From Pseudorasbora parva (Eukaryota > Chordata > Actinopteri > Cypriniformes > Gobionidae): a stretch of DNA of 64,000 nucleotides. Where the stretch lies: positions 22,060,793 through 22,124,792 of the forward strand of contig NC_090176.1 in assembly GCF_024679245.1 (NCBI RefSeq), given 5' to 3'. The position numbers were made by a program, and so were the translations under genes. Within the stretch, counting starts at the first letter, position 1. Each line of letters starts with the position of its first letter. The notes under the pieces were generated by a model. The model searched no databases, was not told where the DNA came from, and saw only the letters and a program-made list of their open reading frames with translations. Positions 12,440 through 26,711 of this stretch are shown one piece after another.

Positions 12440-13047
12440 GAGGGATAGTTCACTCAAAAATGAAAATTAACCCATGATACACTAGAAATGTTATTTCAGA
12501 ATAATAAAATCAGAGTTCTATTTAAAAAGTCCTGTCCAATCCAAGCTTTATAAAGCCTCGTCTAATACTCTGAGAGCTTCTTAAGCGAATTGTAAGAAAA
12601 ATGTCCTTTTATAGTTAATTTCTGGTCGATCGCCTTCCGTGGAAAAAGTGTTGAAAGTGCCTTCTCACAATGTAAGATGCTTACACTACATCTGACTACC
12701 GTAACTGGCAGAGTAAGCCTTTAAACTGCAGAGGCACTTTCAACCCTTTTCCCATACATTGAATACAGAAGGCGATCAACCGAAACTTTACTTTATAAAG
12801 TTTTAAATATGGATATTTTTCTTACACAAACTCATTGATTTACATCAGAATGTCTTTATTAACCCCCAGAGCTGTGTGGAGCACATTATTTGACGGACAG
12901 ATGCACTTTTATGGACTTCAAAAACAGAAGAGTCACTGCCATAATAAAGCTTGGAAGAGCCAGAACTTTAATATAACTCAGATTTTATTCGTTTGTAAGA
13001 AGAATGTCGACTTGAGGGTGAGTAAATTAAATATTTGGGTGAACTGA
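12440..13047. mobile_element. MITE, 'agttcacycaaaaatgaaaat' family
   Basis: The left end agggatagttcactcaaaaa is matched in inverse by gagggtgagtaaattaaata and tttgggtgaact at the right. The inner part (aaatatggatatttttctta, acttcaaaaacagaagag) recurs at 43670-43972, so the two are copies of one family. Confidence 0.6.
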
Positions 13048-13139
13048 AAGTCTTCCATTGTAACCCGTGGTGGTTAAGTGGTTTTAAGTCACAAGGTGGC
13101 ACAAGACAGTCGATAGCGGAGTGACACATTTAGCATATA

Positions 13140-14755
13140 CAGTCTTGTTCAAAATAATAGCAGTACAATGTGACTAACCAGAATAATCAAGGTTTTTAGT
13201 ATATTTTTTATTGCTACGTGGCAAACAAGTTACCAGTAGGTTCAGTAGATTGTCAGAAAACAAACAAGACCCAGCATTCATGATATGCACGCTCTTAAGG
13301 CTGTGCAATTGGGCAATTAGTTGAAAGGGGTGTGTTCAAAAAAATAGCAGTGTCTACCTTTGACTGTACAAACTCAAAACTATTTTGTACATTTTTTTTT
13401 CCTGGGATTTAGCAATCCTGTGAATCACTAAACTAATATTTAGTTGTATGACCACAGTTTTTTAAAACTGCTTGACATCTGTGTGGCATGGAGTCAACCA
13501 ACTTGTGGCACCTCTCAGCTGTTATTCCACTCCATGATTCTTTAACAACATTCCACAATTCATTCACATTTCTTGGTTTTGCTTCAGAAACAGCATTTTT
13601 GATATCACCCCACAAGTTCTCAATTGGATTAAGGTCTGGAGATTGGGCTGGCCACTCCATAACATTAATTTTGTTGGTTTGGAACCAAGACTTTGCCCGT
13701 TTACTAGTGTGTTTTGGGTCATTGTCTTGTTGAAACAACCGTTTCAAGGGCATGTCCTCTTCAGCATAGGGCAACATGACCTCTTCAAGTATTTTAACAT
13801 ATGCAAACTGATCCATGATCCCTGGTATGCGATAAATAGGCCCAACACCATAGTAGGAGAAACATGCCCATATCATGATGCTTGCACCTCCATGCTTCAC
13901 TGTCTTCACTGTGTACTGTGGCTTGAATTCAGAGTTTGGGGGTCGTCTCACAAACTGCCTGTGGCCCTTGGACCCAAAAAGAACAATTTTACTCTCATCA
14001 GTCCACAAAATGTTCCTCCGTTTCTCTTTAGGCCAGTTGATGTGTTCTTTGGCAAATTGTAACCTCTTCTGCACATGCCTTTTTTTTAACAGAGGGACTT
14101 TGCGGGGGATTCTTGAAAATAGATTAGCTTCACACAGACGTCTTCTAACTGTCACAGTACTTACAGGTAACACCAGACTGTCTTTGATCATCCTGGAGGT
14201 GATCATTGGCTGAGCCTTTGCCATTCTGGTTATTCTTCTATCCATTTTGATGGTTGTCTTCCATTTTCTTCCACGTCTCTCTGGTTTCTCTCTCCATTTT
14301 AAGGCATTGGAGATCATTTTAGCTGAACAGCCTATCATTTTTTGCACCTCTTTATAGGTTTTCCCCTCTCTAATCAACTTTTTAATCAAAGTACGCTGTT
14401 CTTCTGAACAATGTCTTGAACGACCCATTTTCCTCAGCTTTCAAATGCATGTTCAACAAGTGTTGGCTTCATCCTTAAATAGGGGCCACCTGATTCACAC
14501 CTGTTTCTTCACAAAATTGATGACCTCAGTGATTGAATGCCACACTGCTATTTTTTTGAACACACCCCTTTCAACGAATTGCCCAATTGCACAGCCTTAA
14601 GAGCGTGCATATCATGAATGCTGGGTCTCACTTGTTTTCTGAGAATCTACTGAACCTACTGGTAACTTGTTTGCCACGTAGCAATAGAAAATATACTAAA
14701 AACCTTGATTATTCTGGTTAGTCACATTGTACTGCTATTATTTTGAACAAGACTG
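13140..14755 (-). mobile_element. Full-length Tc1-like DNA transposon with TA duplication
   Basis: A complete 1616-bp element. The ends are cagtcttgttcaaaataata and its inverse, and TA dinucleotides flank both sides (13138-13139 and 14756-14757). The terminal inverted repeats run for about 215 bp and differ at only a few positions by eye. Each repeat holds an outer motif (gttcaaaataatagcagt) and an inner near-copy (gttcaaaaaaatagcagt near 13333-13352 and inverted near 14541-14560). This is the IR/DR layout in which transposase binds two sites per end. One uninterrupted transposase frame lies between them on the minus strand. Everything needed for mobility appears present. Confidence 0.93.
13433..14428 (-). 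CDS. Tc1/mariner DD34E transposase, apparently intact
   Basis: 331 residues, starting MGRSRHCSEEQRTLI and ending HTTKY, close to the usual 330-345 of Tc1 transposases. Residues about 1-45 form the first helix-turn-helix of the paired-like DNA-binding domain. A basic GRKWK stretch (about 53-57) sits where family members carry the AT-hook/NLS linker, and residues about 60-110 form the second helix-turn-helix. The catalytic domain has D144 (ILWTDESK), D235 (FQQDNDPKH) and E270 (DLNPIENLW), with 34 residues between the last two. There are no stops or frameshifts. The start codon is the only early Met in frame and lies about 100 bp inside the inner direct repeat. The gene would be expressed from the element's own end sequences; no promoter was identified. 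Activity is inferred from the intact motifs, not shown. Confidence 0.94.
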   Translation of the reverse strand: MGRSRHCSEEQRTLIKKLIREGKTYKEVQKMIGCSAKMISNALKWREKPERRGRKWKTTIKMDRRITRMAKAQPMITSRMIKDSLVLPVSTVTVRRRLCEANLFSRIPRKVPLLKKRHVQKRLQFAKEHINWPKEKRRNILWTDESKIVLFGSKGHRQFVRRPPNSEFKPQYTVKTVKHGGASIMIWACFSYYGVGPIYRIPGIMDQFAYVKILEEVMLPYAEEDMPLKRLFQQDNDPKHTSKRAKSWFQTNKINVMEWPAQSPDLNPIENLWGDIKNAVSEAKPRNVNELWNVVKESWSGITAERCHKLVDSMPHRCQAVLKNCGHTTKY

Positions 14756-15921
14756 TAAGTAGTACCGGTCAAGATAACTCGTAGTACCCGGATGAGCGGT
14801 GTGTTATTCTATTTGGTGGTTGTTGTCTGGGAGTAACATACTGCTGGAGTGCACGATTGACCAATCAGAATCAAATATTCCACAGAGCCGTGTATAATAA
14901 CTACATTTAACAAGTGAAAACTGTACTAGGTAAAACCTGATCTTCTGAAATAACATTATGATTTTAATATTAGAACATAATATTGTGAATTCTTTGTTTG
15001 AGTTATTCACTGTCTGTTTCACACGTTTTAATACAGAAAGAAAACATTTGGTATTTTTGTCATTTTTATTTTATTTTTTATCAACGCCGAGCTTCATCAA
15101 AATATAGTTGAAGTATTGTCACGATGCACGCTGACATGATTCTGGCATCACTATGACCTCACCGGCTCAAGATGAGCAGATACCCATCTGGCCGTGTGTC
15201 TCGGTGAGTTCATGTCTGACCAGTGCAGCTTGCCGAAAAACTCCCTCACATTAAATCCCTCTTTTCCCCCCAAGATCCGCTGCATGCCGGCCGGCCGGTC
15301 GGCTCTCAGCTCTGTTTATCCAGGCTTTTGCAGTGCTTACAGACCTGCTGCAGCTAATACCAGCCCAGCTGCACTCACTTATGTAGTTGGATTGTGTTTT
15401 GCATAATATCTAATACTGTGTCAATTATAAAGAGACAGTAATAAGGCTCGGGGTAATACAATATTTCTTATTTTTCTGGTTTGTGTGTGAATGACAGCAC
15501 TATACTTCTTGCTGGTGGATAATGAAATTAGTCTCCGTTGAATGTACATCTTTGTCGGATTGGAACAGAAATGCCCTCAGGCAAAGAAGACCACTGGAAT
15601 TTTCTTGCGCCTCATGAGAGCGAAATGATACAGATGCATTTATTGTTTGTGAGGGGAAAGGACATGATTTCCTCTTTTTTTTATGTTTGATGAAGCAATT
15701 TAAAATGTGCCATAAATAATGCATTACGGAGATGAGATCATCCAGTATAATTTTTGAATAAAAAAGCTGTATACAGTAGCTGTATGAGAAGTTACTTTAA
15801 GAGTAGAGACCAAATAAAAATAAAATGAAAATAAATGATAGAAGATATGCCAAACTGTCCAAATCCAAAACATCAGTATAATCCTCTTTTCTCTCTGAGT
15901 AGTAAAATATGACCTGTAATT

Positions 15922-15952
<31 letters not shown>

Positions 15953-17475
15953 GGAATTCATTTTGAAGTCGAAATAAAGTTTGAGGTTTTACTTGAATTT
16001 ACATATTTAATAATAATAAAAATACATGTTTTTAGTTATTTAAGTGCAACTTTAATACAATCTTACTATGACTATGTTATGCCACAGCTCCAGGCCCTCA
16101 ACACTGTCAGAACGTAATTTTTTTGTTTTTTTTCATGGCGAGCACATCGAGTGAATCAATTCAGCTCTTGTTTAACATCGCATCATTGATTGTCCAGGAG
16201 TGTCTCTCTCACTCCCTCCTTAACAGTCTCTCTTTGTTCTATCCTGTTACCAGACTCTGATAAAACACCAGTTTTTTTTTTTTTGTCTTTTCAGTCTGTT
16301 CAACTCTAAAGTGACCATTAAAGCTCAGTGTGTGTTTGCGGTCTCACTATATGCTGCATTAACCGTCTGTCACAGATTCTCTCTCTCTGGCCTTGAGTCT
16401 TGATTTGCTGAGACCCTATGGGCAAACGAAAGGAGGGAGTTTTGAGCAGATCAATGACAGATAGACTAACAGTGAAGGATGGGGACATTGCTACCAGGTT
16501 TCCTCTTCCTCATCCTTCCTTCCCCTTTTCATGGGTTGAATCACTCTCTGCAGAACACTATCAAGAGGAAATGGATGGGACAAGCACCTCGACCCTGAGG
16601 TTTCCTTTTGCTGTATTTTCCCCATTTCAAGGAGGTACAAATTAGCTATTTGGCACCCTTACCACTGTCATCCCTTACAAAGATACACACGTGTTGCAGT
16701 ATCTGTTACAAATCCTAGTGTCTACCTAGAAAGCCTTTTAGGGATCATTGGGACACTCCAGGTGCAATGGTTTTCCAAAAAAGTAGAGGCAGTATATGCC
16801 AAATTATGCCAGGAAATTGCTTAACAAAAATGTTTTTTTCTAAATTCTAAGACAACATTGGATTTTCTGTATGCACAAGGCAATGCCAGAATACATTGTG
16901 ATGAGTCATCAGGAAAATTACAGTATGTAATTATGCTATATTGCCAAAAGTATTGGAACACCCTTCCAAATCATTGAATTTAGGTGTTCCATTCACTTCC
17001 ATAGTCAAAGGTGTTTAAAATCAAGCACTGGCATGTAGACATTTCTACAAACATCTGTGAAAGAATGAGTCGCTCTCAGGAGCTCCCGTGGTACTGTTTC
17101 ACCTGTCCATTCGTGAAATTATCTCAATACAAAATACTATATGTTCAACTGTTAGTGGTATTTTAACAAAGTGGAAGCAATAGGGAATAACAGCAACTCA
17201 GCCATGAAGAAGAAGAAGAAGAAGAAGAAGAAGAAGAAGAAATTCACAGAGCTGGGTCAGCACATGCTGTGGTGCACAGTGCGCAGAATTCGCCAACTTT
17301 CTGCAGAGTCAATAGCTACAGACCTCCAAACTTTGTGTGGCCTTCAGATTAGCTCAAGAACGGTGCGTAGAGAGCTTCATGAAATGGTTTGCATGGCCGA
17401 GCAGCTGCATCCAAGCCTTACATCACCAAGTGCAATGCAAAGCGTCAGATGCAGTGGTGTAAAGCACGCTGTCAC

Positions 17476-17575
17476 TGGACTCTAGTGACTCACTTAACTA
17501 GACTCTAGTGACTCACTGAACTGGACTCTAGTGACTCACTGAACTGGACTCTAGTGACTCACTGAACTGGACTCT
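17476..17575. repeat. 23-bp tandem repeat, about 4.3 copies
   Basis: The unit tggactctagtgactcac plus tgaac begins at 17476, 17499, 17522, 17545 and 17568 with very few differences. It arose by expansion of a short segment of the Tc1 transposase gene, next to the MITE insertion. Confidence 0.92.
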
Positions 17576-17576
17576 T

Positions 17577-17749
17577 TCAAACCTGTCCTGGAGGCATCCC
17601 AGCCCTGCAGATTTTGTGTCTCCCTCATTTACCACACCTGATTCAACTCATCTGCTCGTTAGTAGAGACTGCAAGAACTAAATTGGGTGTGTCTGATAAG
17701 ATAGACGTACAAAATTTGCAGGGCTAGGGTGCCATCAGGACAGGTTTGA
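17577..17749. mobile_element. Small MITE nested in the Tc1 relic
   Basis: The left end tcaaacctgtcctggaggca and attached cagccctgcagatttt are inverted at the right as aaaatttgcagggctagg and atcaggacaggtttga. About 173 bp, non-coding. The ends resemble a common hAT-related fish MITE. No exact 8-bp target duplication is visible. Confidence 0.75.
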
Positions 17750-19157
17750 AAACCTGTGTTATCTGGAGTGACCAATCACGCTTCTCTGTCTGAAATCTTT
17801 TGGATGAATTAGAGCAGAGACTGCAAGCCAGGCCTTCTCGTCCAACATCAGTACAACCTTACAAATGCGCTTCTAAAAGAATGGTCAAACATTCCCATAA
17901 AAACTTTTTTAACAGAAAGCCTTCCCAATAAAGTTGAAGCTGTTATAGCTGCAAAGGGAGGGCAAACTCCATATTATACCCTATGGGTTAAGAATGGGAT
18001 GTCATTAAAGTCCATGCGCATGGAAGGCAGGCGTCCCAAAACATTTGGCAATATAGTGTATATGTTAAGGATTTTGTTGACACATTGGGCTACACTTATT
18101 AGAGCTCTGTTTCTCGAGTGTTCCCTATTATCAACACCAAAGAAAAAAGATACATTTTAGCATAATAATTAATATTGCTAGAGGGGTCATTATTCTTGGA
18201 ATTAATTTTTCAACTAAACTCGTTTGATACTGTGGGTGTAAAACTGACTCGAGACAGACTTTAATGAGACACCTGAGCTTGTTTGTCTTTCACAGGTTTT
18301 GACAGTTGTGGGGCAATCATGCAGAAACTTTCCACAAGAAAGACCTAGTGGCAAATTTATTCAGAAAGGAAATCCAGAAGGGATGTTTAACAGAAGTGAG
18401 ATTGAAATATCACCCGAGCTCAACAAGTACGCACTATCACCCACAAGGAAAACACATTGTCATCTGTACAAGACTTACAAGAGGCTGATGCAATAGCCAA
18501 TGGCATTTTTTTTTTTTTTTTAAGATTAAATCCATAAAGTGTTGGCACTTTTTTTTACGGTGTTTAATTACTGCAGAATTTCATCTTTTGGATTGTCTGT
18601 ATGTGTTTGTGCATTTATTTTCCTTGATCTCAAAGCTAAGATACACACGTGGGATTTAGCAGCAGTCGGCTCAGACTGATGAATCTGGGACTACCAGCGG
18701 CCCTGTGGCTGTCTGAGGAGGACAACTGCTGAGTCTTGTAGCCCATTAAGGGGACTGATACATGGACATTCTCATTAGGAAGTGGTGAGGTTGGCTAACC
18801 CTACATGTGCACTGGTGTGAGTTGAGCTGAGTTGAGCATGAGCAAGTGTTTTCAATTCATTCTGTATGGGAATGGCAGGCTTGCACAGGGGATTGAGTGG
18901 TTGACAGTAGAGAATTGAAATGCAGCTAATAATGGACTTTTTTGCAGACCAGAGGTGAATAAAAGGATGCAAGTATTTCAATGTGTTGCAGATAGTGCTG
19001 CATTTTCTAAATACACATATTTGGGTCAGTGACATAAGAATAATGCCTTTGCATAAGGTAGTGTTAATTCTGGTAGTGTTAATTCTAATTAAAAATGAGA
19101 TACTGTTATAGTTTTTAATCAATATTTTTTTTTCTTTAATTTGAGATTGTCACTTTG

Positions 19158-19161
19158 TCAT

Positions 19162-19200
<39 letters not shown>
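19158..19200. repeat. (TTTA)n microsatellite
   Basis: About 11 near-perfect tttattta units in otherwise AT-rich intron sequence. Confidence 0.9.
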
Positions 19201-21500
19201 GAGAAGTCGTCATAGTTAATATTGAGTATTGGACCCTAATATAGAGCGTGACCTTTTTTTTTAAATGTTGATCTTTTTTCAGCTTTAGTTTAGTTGATCA
19301 AGTTCAACTTAATGACAAGATAACTGTTGCCTTTGCAACTAGCTGAACTTTTTTTTTACTACAATGACATAAAAAACATAATTTTTTTTTAGATTATTTT
19401 AGTTTTAGTTTGATATAATAACCATGAAATAAATATCTGTTTAAAGCACCTGTGCCAATGTTCTTACAAATGTTCCCTATATTCTCATGAGTTCTCAAAA
19501 GTTTTTAGCTCTGCAATTATTGCATTTGAATAAATATATAAATTTAATAAATAAATATAAACATATACATTTGGTAAATTTGATAAATGACCAATCTATT
19601 TAATACATTTTCTTAAATTAATAAATGCTAAAAATATTTTTGTCCTCTGTCTTCTGTTGTAGAAAAGTGATCAGAGAGACACTTCCTTTTAGATTTTGCA
19701 ACACTTTCCCACAATCCTCCCATGTCTGCATTTTCAGAACTTTTGTGGTCAAACACAAAAGTCCTTGGCTGTAGTTTCATGGTTCCTTGATGGAGATATC
19801 ATTTCCAAGCCACAGCTTTGGTTTGGCATGGGTTTCTTTTAAAAAGAATATGCATTTGTCAACAGTTTTAAACCCTAGTGCACTTCCTGCAAAACCCCCA
19901 ATGACTATCAGAAAAATATTACTCCCCAGGTGGGTAAGTTATACATCACATGCGATTGACAGTTTTCCACAGAAGGACTTTTCTTGGCCTTACTTTGCTT
20001 TGTTTTCTGTAGTCATTGTAAAGTGCTCACTCACAGAGGCCTCAGAGGTCTGATGGCATCTCAGTTCCCTAGAGTACCTCCCCACTTCCTCTTCCTGTCC
20101 CTACTGGACACACATACGGTGTCTCTGTCTCCCTGGAGCGCAATAATTCTGAGGGACCTGTCTGTTCACCCTCAAACAATAGAGACTGAAGTCTACATGT
20201 GTTTGTGAGTGACTGACACGGCGAGAGCGAGAGGTTATGAGAGACGGCGTGATTTCCTGAACGAACAGCTGCGTATCTGCTCATCTTTAAGCCCTCAGAA
20301 TGTCATTCGCTGCTGTACCTATAGATGACGGTGATCCATCTGCTTCGGCTGATGACATCATACGTCTTGTTCATCATTAAGACGCTTTTCACGACGGAGG
20401 AACAGATGTTTCATATGCAGATTAGACAACGCAAGCCTAAGACATATAGATGGTACTTATTCAAACACTTATACCCTTTGTCAGAATTGCAGTTTGAATG
20501 ACTTTCGCTTGTCACAATGATTAAAACAATAAAGCGTATTGGAGGAAGACTTGTTCTGGAGACATACGCCTCATGCAGAGGTACACGCTGACTGATAAAC
20601 CTTTTCTAGCCAAAGAAAATGGCTGAAGGAAATATGATGTGGCATTTCTATTCAGCGCAGGGTCCTGGCAGGGGGCTCGGCAGTGAAATATCACGACTGT
20701 TAGCATAAAGGAGCGCAGCTAGTTGTACACACAGCGGGATTTAGCCCTTTGATTTCCCCAGCTGATAGACTTGCTGTGATCCCAGAGCTTTGTCTTCATT
20801 CTGAAACTCACATGGACGGTCTTACTGCCTTTCATTTGGGTTTAGTTACTCAAACACATCTGTTGATAAAAAAAAAAAAATGAGAGGGTGGTTATTCAGA
20901 TAAAGCTCACACGTGTATTCAGGTCATTTGAAAATGGCTTTTTTTTAAAGGTGTGTGTTTGAAAAGTTCTGACACGTACGAGTCGGTCACTCTGGCATTT
21001 GGAAGTTAGTTTGAGGTCATTTGGGGAATCTACTCAGGATTAAATCCCTTAAACCCTGCCTTTTTCCTCTCTTCCCGATGACACACAGTCAGCTGTATTT
21101 TACAGTCTTCACAGAAATTCTCAGAGTTGCTGAGTCGAGTGTGTGTTTGTGAGTGCGTTACACTAATACTTTCGAAACCCGCTATCCCACGGTAAACAGA
21201 GATAAACCAGGCCTTGCTGACCCACACATACTCCATCTTAGCTGGTCTTCTCAACCGTGTTCATTCCTGCAATAATGTTTCGTAATATTTAAGGTCCTCA
21301 CAGCGCCTTTCAGTTCTAGGATACTGTACACTACTGGTTGTGCATCATGCATCTCGTAGTGTCTGGTGGGACGAGGGGCTATTTTCTATGCTTTTATAGC
21401 ATTCCATCAGCACCAAGAAGTCAGTATTAGTTGCCTAAATGTATTGTGACACATTTAGTTTTACATGACCATTTTCCATTCTCCATTTCATGCATACCCC

Positions 21501-22618
21501 TTAAAGGGTCAGTTCATCCAAAAATGAAAATTCAGTCATCATTTGCTCACTCTTTGAGTTTCTTTGTTCTGCTGAACACAAAAGAAGATATTTTAAAGAA
21601 TGTTGGTAAGAGAGCAGATAGGGCAACCACTGACTACCATATTAAAGTAGTACTTCAGCACTGGGAAGATGAATCTGTATTTAAACTGGGTCATTAATGT
21701 AGTAGACATGTGAAATTATTTTTGAATTTGGTGCTTTCTACACTGAGAAAAGACAGAAAATGTATTTTTGTCTCATGAGGATGAAAGACTACAGTTCCCA
21801 GAATGCTTTGCTGCCCTGTGAGGCCACTCCCAAAGCCACCGCTACTGAATCACTTTTACATTTCCACCTCCGCGTTCATCTTCATTAAATCAGTTCAGTT
21901 AGAGAACAGACACTACAATTAAAAACTGAAAGTGTCTGTTCAATATATTGTGATTTAGCCGCTAAGGAAGTGTCAGCACAAACACAGCAGAAGTCAGATT
22001 ACACACATCGTGATGAGCTGAATGAGCTCTCGTGATGAGAGCTGAGGTAAACATTCCTTGCTAAACACGTTTTCAGTTCATGCCTTTGAAAGATTAACTT
22101 TCATAGGAATTAACTTGAGAAGATAAAATACTCACTTTGCTCCGCTGGCCGCACCGTTTTCATGATTGCCTGAGCCGAGCCGAGCTGTGAGTGCGACCCC
22201 CATTCCCCATGTGCACGTTGAAAACATGAGGAAATGGCTCCTTCTGCTGGCTGTAGTCTTTAGCGTCTGGCCAAACATTTTCCTGATGACGCAAATCGAC
22301 TAAATTTGCATCACCGGAGTAATTTTTCCAGAAATAAAATGCATAAATCCAGGGGGATATGAGAGGGGGGAGCATGATCATTCGAATATACTCCAGGGTT
22401 TTTACTGATAGACAGCCATATGCTAATCGCTGAAGTAACCCTTTAAGGAAAAACATACTATGGTAGTCAGTGGTTGCTCTATCTGCTTTGTTACCAACAT
22501 TCTTTAAAATATTTTCTTTTGTGTTCAGCAGAACAAAGAAACTCATACAGGTTTGGAAAAACTTTAGCGTAAGGAAATCATGACACAATTAAATTTTTTG
22601 GGTAAACTATCCATTTAA
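21501..22618. mobile_element. Foldback MITE split by another MITE
   Basis: The left arm (ttaaagggtcagttcatcca, then ttctttgttctgctgaacac and gcaaccactgactaccat) is inverted on the right (atggtagtcagtggttgc, gtgttcagcagaacaaagaa, ending gggtaaactatccatttaa). The arms would be contiguous without the 21642-22446 insertion. Confidence 0.82.
21642..22446. mobile_element. MITE with TTAAAGGGKTACTTCAGC ends (copy 1)
   Basis: An 805-bp insertion with ends ttaaagtagtacttcagc and the inverse of ttaaagggttacttcagc. A second copy in the same orientation lies at 43973-44738 and shares long stretches, for example gggaagatgaatctgtattt and gaccaaaatacattttct-type sequence read on the other strand. TTAA at both ends suggests a piggyBac-like target preference, but that is inference. 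Open frames inside are fortuitous. Confidence 0.8.
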
Positions 22619-23662
22619 TTTGTTCACATTGTTATGTTGCTGCCTTATATTTAAACTACTTTAAATCACTTTTTTTTTCCACATCAATTCACACTCCATA
22701 CATCATCATAACAAAGCAAAAAAAATCTGACAAATTTGCTAATGTATATAAAATAAAATAAAATTAAAAAATGCAATAATGGCATCACATTAAGCCCCAA
22801 TATACTCTCAAAAGTTATTTTACGTTCTTCGTTAGGAGTAAAAGACTTTTGAAATATGTGAGTAGTGGTATACTGTTAGCGAACACATCTGACACAGTCC
22901 ACACTGCTGAATATGTAAACATTTGCTGCACGCTTTCCTTTCAATAGCAAAATAATCCCAAAACAAAATGAGAAAGCAGCGAGCATTGTGAAAGTTGGAT
23001 GACGGCTCTGGTTATGGGCAGCTGGTTATTTCTTTTTTCACCTACGTACTGACACACTTTGCCTGACAGTTTCCCCCCCGAAGCAGCCGCTTTTACGACC
23101 GCAGTAAGCTTTTTGGGTCTTTTTGGGCTCGCCATCTTCTAACATAACTCTCTTACACACTGTATTTTTTGGCTGCTTATCTCTTGGCTGTGTTTACCAG
23201 TCCTGGGCGGAACGCTCGTTTTACTCTTATTTGGCGCTACTTATTGTTGCGAATGTATTATTGACATGTAAAAGTTTAGACCCCGAACATAAGACGACTC
23301 GTTTTTTTTTTTTTAGATGTATTTCCAAGAAAAAACGTACATCTTAAAACAATACAGTTTTTGTTTTAGGATAAAGTTGGGTGTATTATAAATTCAACTT
23401 TAAATATATCACTGGGACATAATAAAGTTTACATTTTGTGCTTATATAAGCAATCAAACAGTCTAGAGATGACTCTGTCTGAGCACTGAAAAAATGTAAA
23501 CGGCATAGCACGTGACTGCACATTATGAAGACCTTGCAAACTACTAGCTATGTATGGTGCAACTACATGACGTAGTGAGTTAGTTTTAAACTAGTTATTA
23601 CACTCTAAAAAATGCTGGGTTAAAAACAACCCAAGTTGGGTTGAAAATGCACCAACCCAACA

Positions 23663-25349
<1,687 letters not shown>

Positions 25350-26310
25350 CAATTGAGTTGTTTTAACCCAATGGTTCAGTTGTTTTACCCTGTGGTTGAG
25401 TTGTTTTAACCCAGTGGTTGGGTTAAATGTTGCTTAAGACAACCCAATTGCTGGGTAAGAACAACTCAACCATTGGGTAAAAAACAACCCAATTGTTAGG
25501 TTGGTGCATTTTCAACCCAAGTTGGGTTGTTTTTAACCCAGCATTTTTTAGAGTGTAGTTACTACGCCACAAAGCGTGGACTTTATGTTCCAATGTAAGT
25601 AAGAGCTTCTGCAACCCACCCAGGCCTTCAGGAGGAAGCAGGAAGGCTGAGATCTGTTAAGCCTATAGTTACTATAAATGATCTTTTGCACTGGGGAGGG
25701 AGAATTGTGTTATTACTGACTCTGATTTATATGGTACATAAAACTATTATATATATAAAAAGTGCAAAGAAAATCATGTTTTTTTAAGATGTGTCCTATT
25801 GAATGTGCTCATTGGGATAGGGGAGGTTTGAAATGCACTTGTACCATTAAAGCACTGTTATGGCGTCAATATGTCTCTCTCCCTCATTATGTCTTCTAAC
25901 AGACACTATGCTATTATATAGATCAAATACAAACTTCTTTCAGAATTTTTTTAAACCCATTTTCTCCTTCATTCGCCCTCCTTCATTCTTCTCTGCAAAG
26001 AAAGCCCGTTCCCGTGGCGACATATTATTTTTACCACATAGATATAATAATGTAATTTTTCCCTCCCTTTTTATTAACATTCATTTTAAAACAAACTTTC
26101 GCTGAAGAGATGTACAGGTAATTTTAGCATCATTATGGCAAGAGAACAGACAAAGAGAAAAGAAAGGAAATGGGGAAAAGCGGGAGGGAGAATGCAGCGG
26201 GGAGCTGAGAGTGTGGACTACATAATGGAGAATGGATTATGTTTCTAAATGACCCCATTGCCATCACAGGCAGAAAAGAGGCATGAAAAGGTTGAGCTAT
26301 TCTCTGCTAA

Positions 26311-26692
<382 letters not shown>

Positions 26693-26711
26693 AGATAAAT
26701 TTAAATATATA

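Larger units (their letters stand above)
16934..18058 (+). mobile_element. Decayed Tc1-like transposon carrying a MITE and tandem repeat
   Basis: The ends match a common fish Tc1 family: ctatattgccaaaagtattg at the left and its inverse, acatttggcaatatag, at the right, with TA on both sides (16932-16933 and 18059-18060). Transposase relics can be read at 17171-17485 (RRIRQLSAESIATDLQTL and similar, N-terminal DNA-binding part). They are broken by an in-frame (AAG)n expansion near 17206-17241, by insertions at 17476-17749 and by a large deletion of the catalytic core. A 3' fragment about 17770-17960 keeps a stretch like the end of the gene. Inactive. Confidence 0.8.

Noticed and set aside
16418..16645. 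75-residue ORF MGKRKEGVLSRSMTD..
   Set aside because: No recognisable domain, no clear splice sites in a phase that fits neighbouring exons, and surrounded by intron-like sequence.
17476..17575. Regular 23-bp repeat, considered as a CRISPR-like array
   Set aside because: Units are directly adjacent with no spacers and lie in a vertebrate transposon; an ordinary tandem repeat.
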